A DNA stretch of 64,000 nucleotides, taken from contig JAJEKB010021383.1 of NCBI GenBank assembly GCA_022393335.1, positions 877,628 through 941,627 of the forward strand, read 5' to 3'. The notes under the pieces are model-generated. The model worked only from the letters and a program-made list of their open reading frames with translations, did not search any database and was not told the DNA's origin. Source of the stretch: Macrotrachela quadricornifera. Lineage: Eukaryota; Rotifera; Eurotatoria; Philodinida; Philodinidae. A program made the translations under genes and the position numbers. Positions 11,801 to 22,775 of this stretch are shown piece after piece; within the stretch, counting starts at the first letter, position 1; each line of letters opens with the position of its first letter.

Positions 11801-14800
11801 TTTTTTTATGACAGTAGCTTGTTTAATATGATGGGAGTCAATGATAAACACCATGTAAAGTACAATTATTTATCTGATAAATAATATATATTTAAAACAT
11901 AAAATAAAGTCGAACTCAGAAGTAAAATAAAATAATGTGATAAACAAATATCAACATTCTTTAGACTTGATTTATCATTCATTTTAGGAAGTATCACGTA
12001 CCTCTTCTCATTTTTCAATATATTAGTATATATGTTCTTTTTATAAACTTTATTAATCATTAATGTTGTTATTTTCCTTCTTGTTATTCATTATTAATAA
12101 ATTTTTCTCCTCTTCATATATGTCTTTTTTTACATATTATTTCTATGCAAATATCTATTTGACTAACTGCAAACAGATACAAAACACATTTATGTATTTG
12201 AGTCATTTCATTATAAAGAAATTGTTATTTAATTCATGCGTTTTCACATAGTCGAGGAGCCATGTATTTGTTTTTTGATAAAATCGAATGTTTACTTTTT
12301 TTTTCGTTGATAGAATCTTGTGCGTCAAATGTTATTTAAAAAGAAGCCAATGAAATTGCATATTGTTATTTTACTTCCTACTTATTATACTAAAATATCA
12401 ATATTCTTAGAATATCATAGATGATGATATAATATATGTTTAAAAACTTGATTTTTATAGCTTCAACTTGGCTCAACAATATGTAGATATTTACTGAATA
12501 ATGACTGATATGAGTAATTCATATTTTGACACATTTATTTGAACTAAATGATTGAATGAAAAGATTGTCTTCATAAGTAAATGATGTACGAAAATTTCAT
12601 GTAAAATAAAAAAAAGGTATGCAGCTGGAAACAAAGCAATCAAGTCAATAGTGTATGTCATCAGAAAATAATCAAATTTTTTTTTAAAGCTAGTCATTCA
12701 AATATAGTTGAATAAAAGTTTCAATGATGTTAACATTCATAAAGTTCTATATCAAGTATATTTTACGAATGAAAATATTTTTTGTATATTAACACATTAG
12801 AGGCGATGAATGCCGACAATAGATTTCACTATAGGAGGCTCAAATATTCTTTCAACATAAAAAAGATTGAATATGTCATCCATATTTTACCCGCGAATCA
12901 AGGAATGTTTATATAAGGGAAAAAATGATATACATCATTTTGATATGATACAATCGTCGTGAATATAGAGATGAAACACTTGACAAATTATAGAAAAAAA
13001 AATATTCGTATCACCACAAATATGCTGAGGACAGAAGCAAAAACCGAATATGATTCATCGTAATAGCACACCTTTTTTGTACGTAGCTCTCGAACTTTTT
13101 CTTTCATTACAAAAATCATGTATATCGTCATTTTCTTACTCATTATTGAGATATTTCCAACCAATTTTAAATATCTAGTACAACTTTCTTGTTTGACTCA
13201 TTGTTGTGCAATTTCCATGATCATTAAAAAAAAATACATGAAATAACTATTTTATTCAGGTATAAATAGAGAACAGAATAATAGTCAATATAATATATTT
13301 GCTTACCCGATTGATTTAAAACAACAGCAATATATTTTGAAAATCAGTTTTTATATTATCTTCTAAGGTAAGGTTAAACTATAATGAATTGATCTAAAGA
13401 AAATTAAATAAATTATAGAAATAAAAGAGATTCGTAGTTGAAATTATTCTTTCAGATTTCTTACTCACCATATATATCATATATGCGATCCATTTCAATA
13501 AGAATTCGATACTGATTAGTGTCAATAGCCTAGTCAACTATCTATTTCATTTTCTCTTCGATTTCTATTAGCCGTACTTGTCGAAAGAACTTCAATAGAC
13601 TGGTTTATACATTTGATGCTTCCTCTGACTTTTGAGAAATCATATAGGTTTCTAAGGTATCATGTTTTAGTTTAAATTAGTTTTTTTATTTATAAGGAAA
13701 TTCGTGAAAGACACACACACGCAAAATAATTCACCCAGTCAATGGGTATTATTTCTATGGTTATTATGGTCATGATATGAGCAGATAAGAGGAGATTTTA
13801 TCAAATAAAAGCGTATTTTTTTGATTGATTCTCTCTGACTTGTTATAACCATCAAAACCATTTCAGCTATTATGACTCTTATCATGATTATTATTACTTA
13901 AGCAAATAAAGATTCATTCAAGAACCTAAAAATCCCGTTGAAATATGAATTCTTATAGCAAAGAAAAAATAAAAGAAAAAAGTATTTTTTTTTCTCAAAT
14001 AAATCAGATTTAGAGGCGATATTGTTTTTTAATTTCGTTCTTTCTTTGAAAACATAAAAAGCACATCTTTTATAACGAATTAAGACGTGCTTTTTTATCG
14101 ATTTCGCCTGACTAAGTATATTTGCTTTTTCTCTTAAATCAAATAACAATTTCTTCATGAAAGCAAAGAACGAAATAAATACAGCATGTTCAAGAAAATA
14201 AAAGATTTCTCATAGAAACAGACATTTTCTTCGATTTTTATTATTTGTCGACGAAAGACTTACAGGTTTTAAACAATAATAAAATGTAATAGTGCCGTAA
14301 ATAAGTCAATCTTACATAATAGTCTTGTATCTAAATATCCTCACATCTTATCGACAAACTATGATTACTTCAAATTAATGTCTTTTTTTTTCTTTCTTCT
14401 CTTTTATATACTTATGTATTCTTGATTGCAAAAATACTTGAGATAATGGCAGTAGTATATGAAATTGTCAGAAGGAAGAAATTTTACAGGTACAGTATCC
14501 GACATTTCAAGAGAAATTCGTATTATATTCAAGATGCAATCGATAAAATCTAACTATTCGGTTGATTGAACGTCATAACTCATGGAAGCTAACATCTTTA
14601 CTGTAATGATGAACCAATTGTTTTCTTCGGTAAACCGCTATTTTTCACTGTTCTATTAGTGCTTTACCGGTTAATCAGTAATTTTTTGTGCATATATCAA
14701 CTTTATCACAAAAAGTAATCCGGATTCTATCCTATGAAAAATTTATGTGAACCATCTGTATAATAAGAAAATATTCAATTACGAAGTCAAGATTTTCTTC

Positions 14801-15273
14801 TACAAGTAAATATAATCGAACGAATAGAAATTTTTTTTTTGTAACTCTCGACAGTCTTATTTCTTTTTCGCAAAATGTTATGTACATTGACCATGCATCT
14901 TTCTTGCTTGCCCAATGTTTCAAATTATTGTTTCTCATTAAACGTAGCTTTCTTTACAAACTTTCTCATCTACTCACTGAATTCTATGAATTGGAAATTG
15001 ACAAAAATTCGCATCATCATTAATTACAAGCTCTCACGAAGTGAACGCACACACAGATAGATTTCGTACAAAACGTCATAAACGTTTCACAGCATTACCA
15101 TATGATCCTAACTCTATACATCTTTACTCTGACTGCGATGATTCATTTCAATATTAGTCATCTATGATGAAATATTACATTAAATGTATCTTCAAACAAT
15201 TATATAAATATCTTATATATTTTCTAGTTATAACAATAGAATTCATTTTTCTTCTTCAGATTACATATCAAAA
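8854..15273. other. 6.4-kb gene-free stretch
   Basis: No ORF or exon chain that I can assign to a protein family on either strand. Noted: weak direct repeats containing ATCCGATTC near 10106 and 10470; a stem of AAAAAGCACATC (14056) with GACGTGCTTTTT (14084) around a 16-nt loop; scattered poly-A/T. The last few hundred bases are the NOS upstream region. TTCTTCAG just before 15261 could be a splice acceptor in its 5' UTR. Confidence 0.45.
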
Positions 15274-15857
15274 ATGTTTAGTGAATCAAATAATTCAACT
15301 AGTTCTGGAAAATGTCCATTCATGTCCGGTCTAGAATCTACAGGCCAGAATAATTCATTACCATCCAGAAAATATGAAGATGACCCAAACTTACGTTGGG
15401 CACCAGAAATAAAACCTATAAAATTACGAAATTATCAAACAGGTGAATCAATGGAAGTAACTGGTCCATTACCTGATAGATATAATGATTGTCGTCATCA
15501 TGTATGTACAGCAACATTAATGTCACTTCCAGCACATACCCATCAAAAAAGTTCAACACATGAAAATACAATTGATGAATTAGAATCAAATTCACCTAAT
15601 TATATTCGAAAAGAAGCATATGATTATCAATCAATTTATTCAAAAGATAAAAATATATCAGAAAGTGATAATAAAAAACGATTAGAAGAAATTGATGTTC
15701 AACTTAAAAATACAGGAACATATACACAAACAACTGATGAAATTGAATATGGTTGTCAATTAGCTTGGCGTAATGCATCACGATGTATTAATCGATTATT
15801 TTGGCGTAATCTTAAAGTTCTTGATCGTCGACATGTTAAAACAAATGATGAAATGTT
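15274..15857 (+). CDS. NOS: nitric oxide synthase, N-terminal oxygenase fragment (cut by assembly gap)
   Basis: The open frame encodes 194 whole codons plus two bases and runs into the N gap. It holds hallmarks of the animal NOS oxygenase domain: a Cys-x4-Cys pair (C73, C78 in NDCRHHVCTATLM), the ligand set for the inter-subunit zinc; and YGCQLAWRNASRCINRLFW, where C171 is the proximal haem thiolate. NOS makes nitric oxide and citrulline from arginine with NADPH and tetrahydrobiopterin. There is no PDZ domain; the start resembles short invertebrate NOS. The rest of the oxygenase, the calmodulin site and the reductase domain are absent: sequence after the Ns shows no NOS similarity over more than 1 kb. 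Either a large segment is missing from the assembly, or the locus is a real truncation joined by scaffolding. No intron in the visible part. Confidence 0.9.
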
Positions 15858-15867
15858 NNNNNNNNNN
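15858..15867. other. assembly gap (10 N)
   Basis: Ten Ns interrupt the NOS reading frame after DEM. Ten is a common placeholder, so the true length is unknown. Confidence 0.95.
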
Positions 15868-17171
15868 TTTTCTGTTTTTTGATGATCTGATTTTGTTTGA
15901 ATATGTTTGTTTAAGTCATATATAGGCTTATGAAGCACTAATTTACTCGTGATTATTTAAAATATTTATGTTTTGATTGTTATTGTTATTAAAAATATTG
16001 ATATAAAAATCACAATAGATTGAAAATTTTATGTTCTTATTTTTTGAATTATGAATTTAATGGAATAAAGTCAACATTCTTTTGTTATAGACTTCGATAT
16101 AGTCTTTGTTTACAATAAACATTGATTCTTTTTTATTGCTTAATAGTATATTCAAATTATTTTAACATTCGATTTATATTACTAACAATATTTCATATTG
16201 TTACTTTCGCATCCAAATCGGTTGTATTCCTCATCGCCAAAGGAAGAGATCGCCGAGAATTACTGAAATAAACATAATCGAATTTCCTCTAATTATTTAT
16301 ATGCGTGATGCCGTTTTTAGCAACCGTTTTTTCGGCGATTATCGTCACTAGTAATCTCAACTGACGAAAGTATACATGATCGAAATGTCAATCGCCGAAA
16401 ATCGGCGCTCTGTATTTCAGCGATACGAACTTCGGCGATGAGGAGATAACAATTAGATTTATTTAAAATTAATAAAAACAATGTTTTAACTATAGTTTTT
16501 TTCTTTATTTTTAATTGAATATAAAACAACTAGAATAAATGAGATGATAATTTCGTAATAATAATTGTTGAAAGAAACCCTATAAATAATTAGAAATTTA
16601 ATAACAAATAATTTTCAATCAAACCGTGAATTTTTCAAAAAAGAAAAACTAACTATTATTTTTGGTTATTTTACAATAATAGAACTTAGTTAGATCTGGA
16701 GAATCTCAATGTTCTATATACAAAATTACGAGAAGTTTAATAAATTGTTGGATATATTTTCACTGAATACTCGTGGAAGACAAATTGAATATATTAGGAT
16801 TAACTTAGGCACAATATTATTGATCGTCTATGGTGATAACAGCTTTAGAATAGAGACAAAATATCTAGTTGACCGCACGAGTTGATATCTTATACGATGA
16901 CTATGAAAGACAACAATTGAGAAGAGCGCATTAGACATCTGTAGAACAAATTTTTCTGCGTTTTGAATCTTATTGATCCCGTCTATTGAAAGAAACATAC
17001 AGAAGTCTGTGCAAAGATATTCTCAAAATAAATGAAAGCATAAATACGTTGCCATACCTGATATCTCACCTATTTTATGTTTATTTGCTATTTCATTATC
17101 TACTCTCGTTCTGCACACAACTTCTGCTATTATCTTTGTCGAACAGATTTTTCAAAACATCACACAATACA
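15868..17171. other. intergenic between NOS fragment and propeller gene
   Basis: No continuation of NOS. Contains the CGGCGAT-rich inverted repeat at 16222-16452. The rest is AT-rich with no exon I can support. Confidence 0.5.
16222..16452. repeat. small inverted-repeat element rich in CGGCGAT
   Basis: The left end TTGTATTCCTCATCGCCAAAG is inverted at the right end as CTTCGGCGATGAGGAGATAACAA (one or two gaps). Inside, the heptamer CGGCGAT or its complement recurs (near 16249, 16333, 16390, 16432, with variants at 16235 and 16401), which is striking in AT-rich surroundings. No ORF. A MITE or a cluster of protein-binding sites would both fit. Confidence 0.45.
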
Positions 17172-19862
17172 ATGTGGGCCTTGCGCGTGTGGTCTCTTGT
17201 TTGTATCGTCGTGATCACTAGACCTTTATCAACAGCAAAGTATAATACTCTGACTAATAGACGTAGATTACTATCAACGAGTATTCCAGATAGCGAATAT
17301 GAACAAGTTATTGCTGATCGTTACTTATTTGTCCCATTTTCAAATGAATCTACAGCTTGGCCTGTACTCAATAATGTCCATCATGTAGGGCAAGTTATTT
17401 CTTTGCCACAATATCATCACCAAGCTGCTGAAGGAGTCTGGTTACTGATGCAAACAATGACGGAGACAGATGATATTGATTCAACAATGGAAATGTTGCA
17501 AATGTCTTGGATGTCGATCTCTTCTAACGGAACATTGATACCTTTATTGGAAATTGTTGTGAATAGCACTAGTAGCCTGTTGGTTGTCTGTCATAATACA
17601 AATACAGCGGCGAGCTATACTGCTGCTCTAATTTCACCAGATCATGTAGACTTGCTCTTATGTGATTCAACAAATGCTACTATTTGTAGAGTTATACGAG
17701 TTATTCCATTTCCTTCAATCCTAGCAAATGTTTCGAAAATTACAGCTGGCCTGTTTGTGGACAATTTCGGAACAAACAGATGGTTGTACATTGGCAGCAA
17801 TACAGGATTACATGCATTGGATCTTTCTACATTCGTAATTGTTCCTTTTATTAATAATATTAGTGTACCGGTCTCTTCTTTGGCATCGAGTTTAAAGTGG
17901 CAGACGGTCTTTATTGGAACAAACATCAAACTCTGGATTCATTCATATGATAATGATGATGAAGAATGGCGTTTTGAGCATATTACTGGACTAATTGATG
18001 CTCCGATCACTTCATTAGTGTATAATGATGTGCAAGATCAGTTATGGATAGGCCAAGATACAGGAATTACTCTTTTGTCACCAATAATGATGTCAATAGG
18101 ACGCGTACATTGGTACTTTTCTAGACTGGCAGGTCAAATCTCTAATCCTGGATCTTACATTGGTCATTTACCATTTGCTAATATTACCACACTTAGTGTA
18201 AGTCATTCAACCTTATCTGATAGTCGAATATGGTTAGGTTCTATTCATGGAGTAATGCGCTTCGATTCGAATGATAGTGATATGAATACTTGGCGTGTCT
18301 TCAATAGTGCCAGATATATGCCTAATCGTGATTCATTAGTTCACGTTTCTTCATTAGCTGTACTTAGTCGTACTAATAGCGCGCCTGCTGTCTTGGGAAG
18401 CGCTGCAGTGGCTGTTACAACCAAAGGTCTGGCTGTACTTCGCTTCGAAATGTGGACATTAGCACAAAAGGCAGAACATTTTCAACACTTTTTCGATCAA
18501 CCGGGCAGACACGATAAATATAATCTAATTTCTAATTGCACTATGTCATTATGGGGTGATAGTCGTACTTGTGTCAAAGGACCAGACGATAATGATGGTC
18601 TTTGGACTTCGATGTATTTAAGTAGTCAGATTTTTCGCTATGTTGTGACTCAAGATCCGACAATCAAAGCATCGGCTTGGACACATTTTCAATCATTAGA
18701 ACTACTGAATCAAGTCTCAGGTAGCACATCGATTATAAAACGATGATTTCATAATTTTCTTCATATTTTCTTCATAGGTGTTCCTGGTTACCCTGGTCGT
18801 TCATTTGCAAAACGTAGTGATTTTCCTACTGTTCCTCCATGGTATCTGTCTCCTGTTTATCCAACTCTTCAATTTCATGATGATACTTCAACTGATGAAA
18901 TTGTTGGACATGAATTTGTCTATCCATTAGTGCATGATTTATTGGCTAGTACTGATGATGAACGGCAAAGAGCTTATATACTGCTCTTCAATATCACTAC
19001 TAATATTATGACACATAACTGGTATTTAGAAGGCGTAAATCATACTCGTACTAATGGGGTCACATGGAATCCTACAGACTTGAACGATAACAGCGACTGT
19101 CAAGATGATCGAGGTCTTAATAGTCTGGAAATACTAGCTTTCTTACTTCAAACTTATGCCTATAGTGGTGATAAGCGTTTTCTAGATGGTGCTGAACTGT
19201 TGATTAATTCCTATCACTACGATGTGAATCTTATCAATACGAAGATGATTGCTGTTTGTGATACTAACTTCTCGGACGATGAACTAGCTTATCTATCGTA
19301 TTTTAATTTAGTTTATGCTATCAACACGATCACATCTTCATCTAACTTATCTGTTAAACAAAAGGCAGAAGCACAACTAGTGATAGATCATATAGTAGAA
19401 TATATGAGAATTGGTTTAGATTTAACCCATAAGTACAAACAAATGGAAAAATCACCATTCTATAACTTTATTTATTGTTATGTTAGTGGTCAAGTTAATC
19501 AAACTCAACATCTATTTATGAACATCAATACATCTTCTGTGCCTTTTGATTGTAATGCTTTATCAGCAGATGCTGTATGGTATATGCAACGTTTGCCATT
19601 AGAATTGATCGCTTGGCCACAGTTCAACAGTGATCGTTTGGATATTCAGCTAAACACACCAGCCGAATGTGACCGAAAACTTCTGTCATTGCAGATATTA
19701 CCTCCTGATGAGCGAACTACTAAGAAATGGAATGCTAATGTCTATGGTCTAGATGATGGAGATGGATTTTATGAAGAGGATCCAATTGCATTCCTCATAA
19801 GTTATTGGGGTATGCGCTATTTCAATTTATTGGGCAAAGAAGAACTTGCACATCGTTATTGA
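17172..19862 (+). CDS. uncharacterised secreted propeller / helical-toroid-like protein, 877 aa
   Basis: Two exons (17172-18720, 18778-19862; a 57-bp GT-AG intron in phase 1) give 877 aa. ATG 17172 is the first in frame and begins a signal peptide (MWALRVWSLVCIVVITRPLS). The first ~500 residues carry repeats like those of two-component-regulator/WD-type propellers: WLYIGSNTGLHALD (W204), LWIGQDTGITLL (W292) and IWLGSIHGVMRFDS (W354), a W-[IL]-G-x-x-x-G pattern about 60-90 residues apart, with many N-glycosylation sites. The C-terminal ~360 residues include GHEFVYPLVHDLL, WNPTDLNDNSDCQDDRGLNS (D627 R628) and LAFLLQTYAYSGDKRFLDGA, a helix-pair pattern like (alpha/alpha) toroid glycan enzymes. 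An extracellular or lysosomal glycan-active role is inference only; I know no named family that covers the whole protein. Codon use looks the same as in its neighbours. Confidence 0.85.
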
Positions 19863-20667
19863 TGATATTTTTATTTTACGTGATTTGCATCTATCTTTTT
19901 CAATGGATTGCCGATGATCTATTGATTTCTCCATCCGTAGTGGAAGATAATACATAGGATGCACAAAAGCGCAGATAAGAGTAAGAGAAAAAGAGCGCCA
20001 CAGTACCGCATGATGAGAGAATTCAATCATTAGAAAAATATTGATAGTGTTAGTTTATTCAAATTCTAGTCAAGCAGTTGAACAATCATTTAAGTGTAAA
20101 ATGATCACTTTTTTAATTTGCAACATATAATCCTAATGATCAAATGGAAATATTGAAGTTTCCGATTTCTTATTACTATAATCAACGAAAAGCTTCTTTT
20201 CAAGAAATATCTGCATTACAAAAAAGTACCAACAGATAGCCTCTTGCGCTCTCCTAGTTTCGTCTTTTACCACGTGTTTCTTCTTCCTTATTCAAGGAAA
20301 TACAGTAAAAGACATGATCGATGTTTTTATCAGCAGAGCAAGAAAATTTTCATCAAGAAATGATCTTATTTTTATTCACTTATTCAGATGAGGCACACAC
20401 AGAAAAAGAAAGTTGATTGTAAAAGTGGCATTAGATTTGAAAAAAATGTTTATATTTTCCTTTTAAGAATTATGACACAAAAATTAAGTTTGAAAAACAC
20501 TGTTTCATGCCATTCACATCCATATTTTAACATATTTCTCATCAAATTTAGCATAAAAATGTTGATCTAATTCAAAGCAAAAAGTATACAATTAAAATCA
20601 GCTTTAATTTGTAGGCTGTAGGGCTTTCCACGCTGCATCTGATGGTATGCTTTGTTTTTTAATAAAA
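19863..20667. other. intergenic
   Basis: 3' flank of the propeller gene and unremarkable AT-rich sequence up to the inverted repeat. No supported gene. Confidence 0.5.
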
Positions 20668-21257
20668 CATATTTAGAGATTAAAAGTTCCCTTACAAATA
20701 AACTTTTTTTTATTTTATGATAGAATTCAACCAAAATTTCAAAGAATGTTAGTTTTGACTAGAATAGATTATTGTTAAAATATTTCCTGACACCTGCAAG
20801 ATGTTCACGAATTATAAGTCAATTCATTAAATCGTAGAGTGCACTTGGGACTAAGTCGTATAAGAACTCAAATTTTAAATTTCTCCTTTGTTCAAATAAA
20901 ACACTGAAATCTTTAATTCTAATTAACGATATCTTGACCATAAATATGAAAAGTTTTCGAAAAAGTTCTTTTTAAAAACAAACAAAGAAAAATTTAAAAA
21001 TCGGACTCTTATACCATCTAGCCCAACATGTTTAGCAACAATCCTTACTGTGAAAACCTTACCCGCATAAGGGCTATTCCCAACCGCAATGAATTGACTA
21101 TAACTCGTGAACATCTCGCAAATTTCAGAAAATATTTTAATAATAATCTATTCTAGTCTAGACGAACACTCTCTGAAATTTTGGTTGCATTCTATTGAAA
21201 AATAAAAAAGTTTATTTATGAGAGAACTCTCTCTTAATTGAAATGTATTAAATATGT
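20668..21257. repeat. long imperfect inverted repeat (foldback element), ~590 bp
   Basis: The left arm, about 20668-20910, is the approximate reverse complement of the right arm, about 20970-21257, around a ~60-bp centre. Matching blocks in order include CAACCAAAATTTCA, GACTAGAATAGATTATT, GTTAAAATATTT (ATTAAAATATTTT in the other arm), AGATGTTCACGA, GTCAATTCATT and GTATAAGA. Arms differ by scattered substitutions and small indels. No ORF with family similarity. It looks like a foldback transposon or two head-to-head copies of one repeat. It lies just upstream of the RTE-like insertion. Confidence 0.75.
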
Positions 21258-21389
21258 AGAAAAAAACCTGCACAGACAACTATAGAAACCAGCAGCTATT
21301 TTGAACACGCCCATAAAAAATATTTTATACATCTTCCGAAGTTCAAACGGTCGCGCCATCCCTGCCTTTCCTTTTCTATATAGACTGAT

Positions 21390-21404
21390 CTATCTTCTTG
21401 TTGA
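21390..21404 (+). repeat. target-site duplication, left copy (15 bp)
   Basis: CTATCTTCTTGTTGA, identical to 22563-22577. The two copies bracket the RTE-like element exactly, so this marks a target-primed insertion. Confidence 0.85.
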
Positions 21405-22299
21405 GAAAAATAATTAAAGGTGACGAAGTTGTTTGTCCGCGTATCGATATTAATATCAGAAACGACACAATTGCTATTGTGAATGATTTTTGCTACCTTG
21501 GCTGCCAATTTAATCGTGATTCATCGTCGTTACGGGAGATGGAAGTACGACTAACAAAAGCAACATCGGCATTCAATACGCTCCGTCATGTCGTATGGCA
21601 TAGAAAAACAATCTCTATTGAAGGAAAACTACGAATTTTTCGATCATGTATTCTGCCGGTTCTTCTGTACGGTAGCGAAGCCTGGTCTCTTACGCAAACA
21701 TCTGAACGCAGACTTTATACCTTCTATTATAAATGTATACGAACGATCGTTGGAATAAGCCATGGAGATCGAATGTCGAACATACAACTTCTACAAATCA
21801 CTGGACAACCCAGTTTAGAATATGTTCTCCGGCGAAATCAGCTACACTGGTTTGGACATGTGAATCAAATGATGGGTGTAGAGGTTGAACCATTATTAAC
21901 AAAGAAGATTATGTTCTCATTCTATAGTGACTCAAAACGACCTCAAAATATTGGTACTAGAAAGATAGAATAAAGGAAGATCTGGAAAAGATGAAAATTC
22001 GTAACTGGAGAAGAGAAGCACTTGATCGAGTGGCGTGGCGAATGAAGATCAATCAATATATACAAGTCAAGCTACCCGCGCCTGATATGCTCGATATTAT
22101 TCACCAAGCGAAGCAACGTGCAGTAAAAAGAAGGGTAGCAGCGTTAGCTCCAATTCCGAAAGTGACCGAACTAATACTCCGAAATAACAACAAAACATAT
22201 ACATGTCCAAATTGCAAGAGGGAATTCAGACCTCAGGGAATCACTAACCATGTGAAATCATGTGCGAATACGTGGTGTCCACAAAATGGAATTCAATAA
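21405..22299 (+). pseudogene. reverse-transcriptase C-terminal fragment, frame-broken
   Basis: Coding part of the truncated retrotransposon. The first segment (to 21973) covers the region after the RT palm: no YADD-type active site is present. The second (21991-22299) is basic and ends with a CPNC-x12-H-x3-C zinc finger, probably for RNA/DNA binding. The stop and frame change between them, plus the missing N terminus, make it non-functional. Confidence 0.85.
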
Positions 22300-22562
22300 A
22301 TTAACAATCATCAACCATTGTCCAAAAACATGTGTTCAAATACGCAGTATTCAATGAAGGGTGTCATCGAAACCAAGTCGTTACGTCTCGGAGGTGGCAA
22401 CCGGAATAATTTTGTGTCTACGAGAACTCATCGGCAACGAACAGAAAAATGATTTATAGAACATTGCCTTTTTATTTCATTTTGTGTGTTGTATTTTGTA
22501 CTCTTTTTGTCTTCACCCAATACCTTGTCAGGTACGGGTGTAAATACATACATACATACATA
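21405..22562 (+). mobile_element. 5'-truncated RTE-like non-LTR retrotransposon
   Basis: The insert between two 15-bp duplications encodes the C-terminal end of a non-LTR reverse transcriptase. FCYLGCQFNRD, MEVRLTKATSAFNTL, FRSCILPVLLYGSEAW, RRLYTFYYKCIRTIVGI and LHWFGHVNQM are the usual post-RT (thumb/connection) motifs. A stop at 21971-21973 breaks the frame. The tail resumes in another frame (21991-22299) and ends in a zinc-knuckle segment YTCPNCKREF...HVKSC. The 3' UTR has an ACCTTGTCAGGT hairpin and ends in an ATAC microsatellite, as RTE-type elements do. The endonuclease and RT catalytic core are missing: a dead-on-arrival copy. The duplication is perfect, so the insertion is fairly young or has been kept identical by gene conversion. 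Confidence 0.9.
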
Positions 22563-22563
22563 C
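22545..22563. repeat. (ATAC)n microsatellite tail
   Basis: Four to five tandem ATAC units form the 3' end of the retrotransposon, directly before the right-hand target duplication. Confidence 0.85.
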
Positions 22564-22577
22564 TATCTTCTTGTTGA
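22563..22577 (+). repeat. target-site duplication, right copy (15 bp)
   Basis: Perfect copy of 21390-21404, immediately after the microsatellite tail. Confidence 0.85.
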
Positions 22578-22775
22578 TTATTTTTGCACTCACACAGACA
22601 TGTATGTGTACAAACAATTTTTTATCTCTCGTCAGATGGATATGTTTTATCCATTTAGATGTTGAATGAATAGCAAGAAAAATTGATTGAAGAGGAAGCA
22701 ATTGTTAGAAGATAATCTATTCGTTACTAGAATAACTAGTTTTTCAATAGTATGCAGAAGTGACATTTATCAGAT

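Noticed and set aside
14056..14095. 12-bp stem with a 16-nt loop followed by a T-run, like a bacterial terminator
   Set aside because: Eukaryotic context with no gene ending there; such stems occur by chance in AT-rich DNA.
15868..15960. Short stretch reading AYEALIYS after a TATAG acceptor, superficially like a NOS continuation
   Set aside because: It hits a stop after eight residues and lacks the conserved NOS sequence that should follow.
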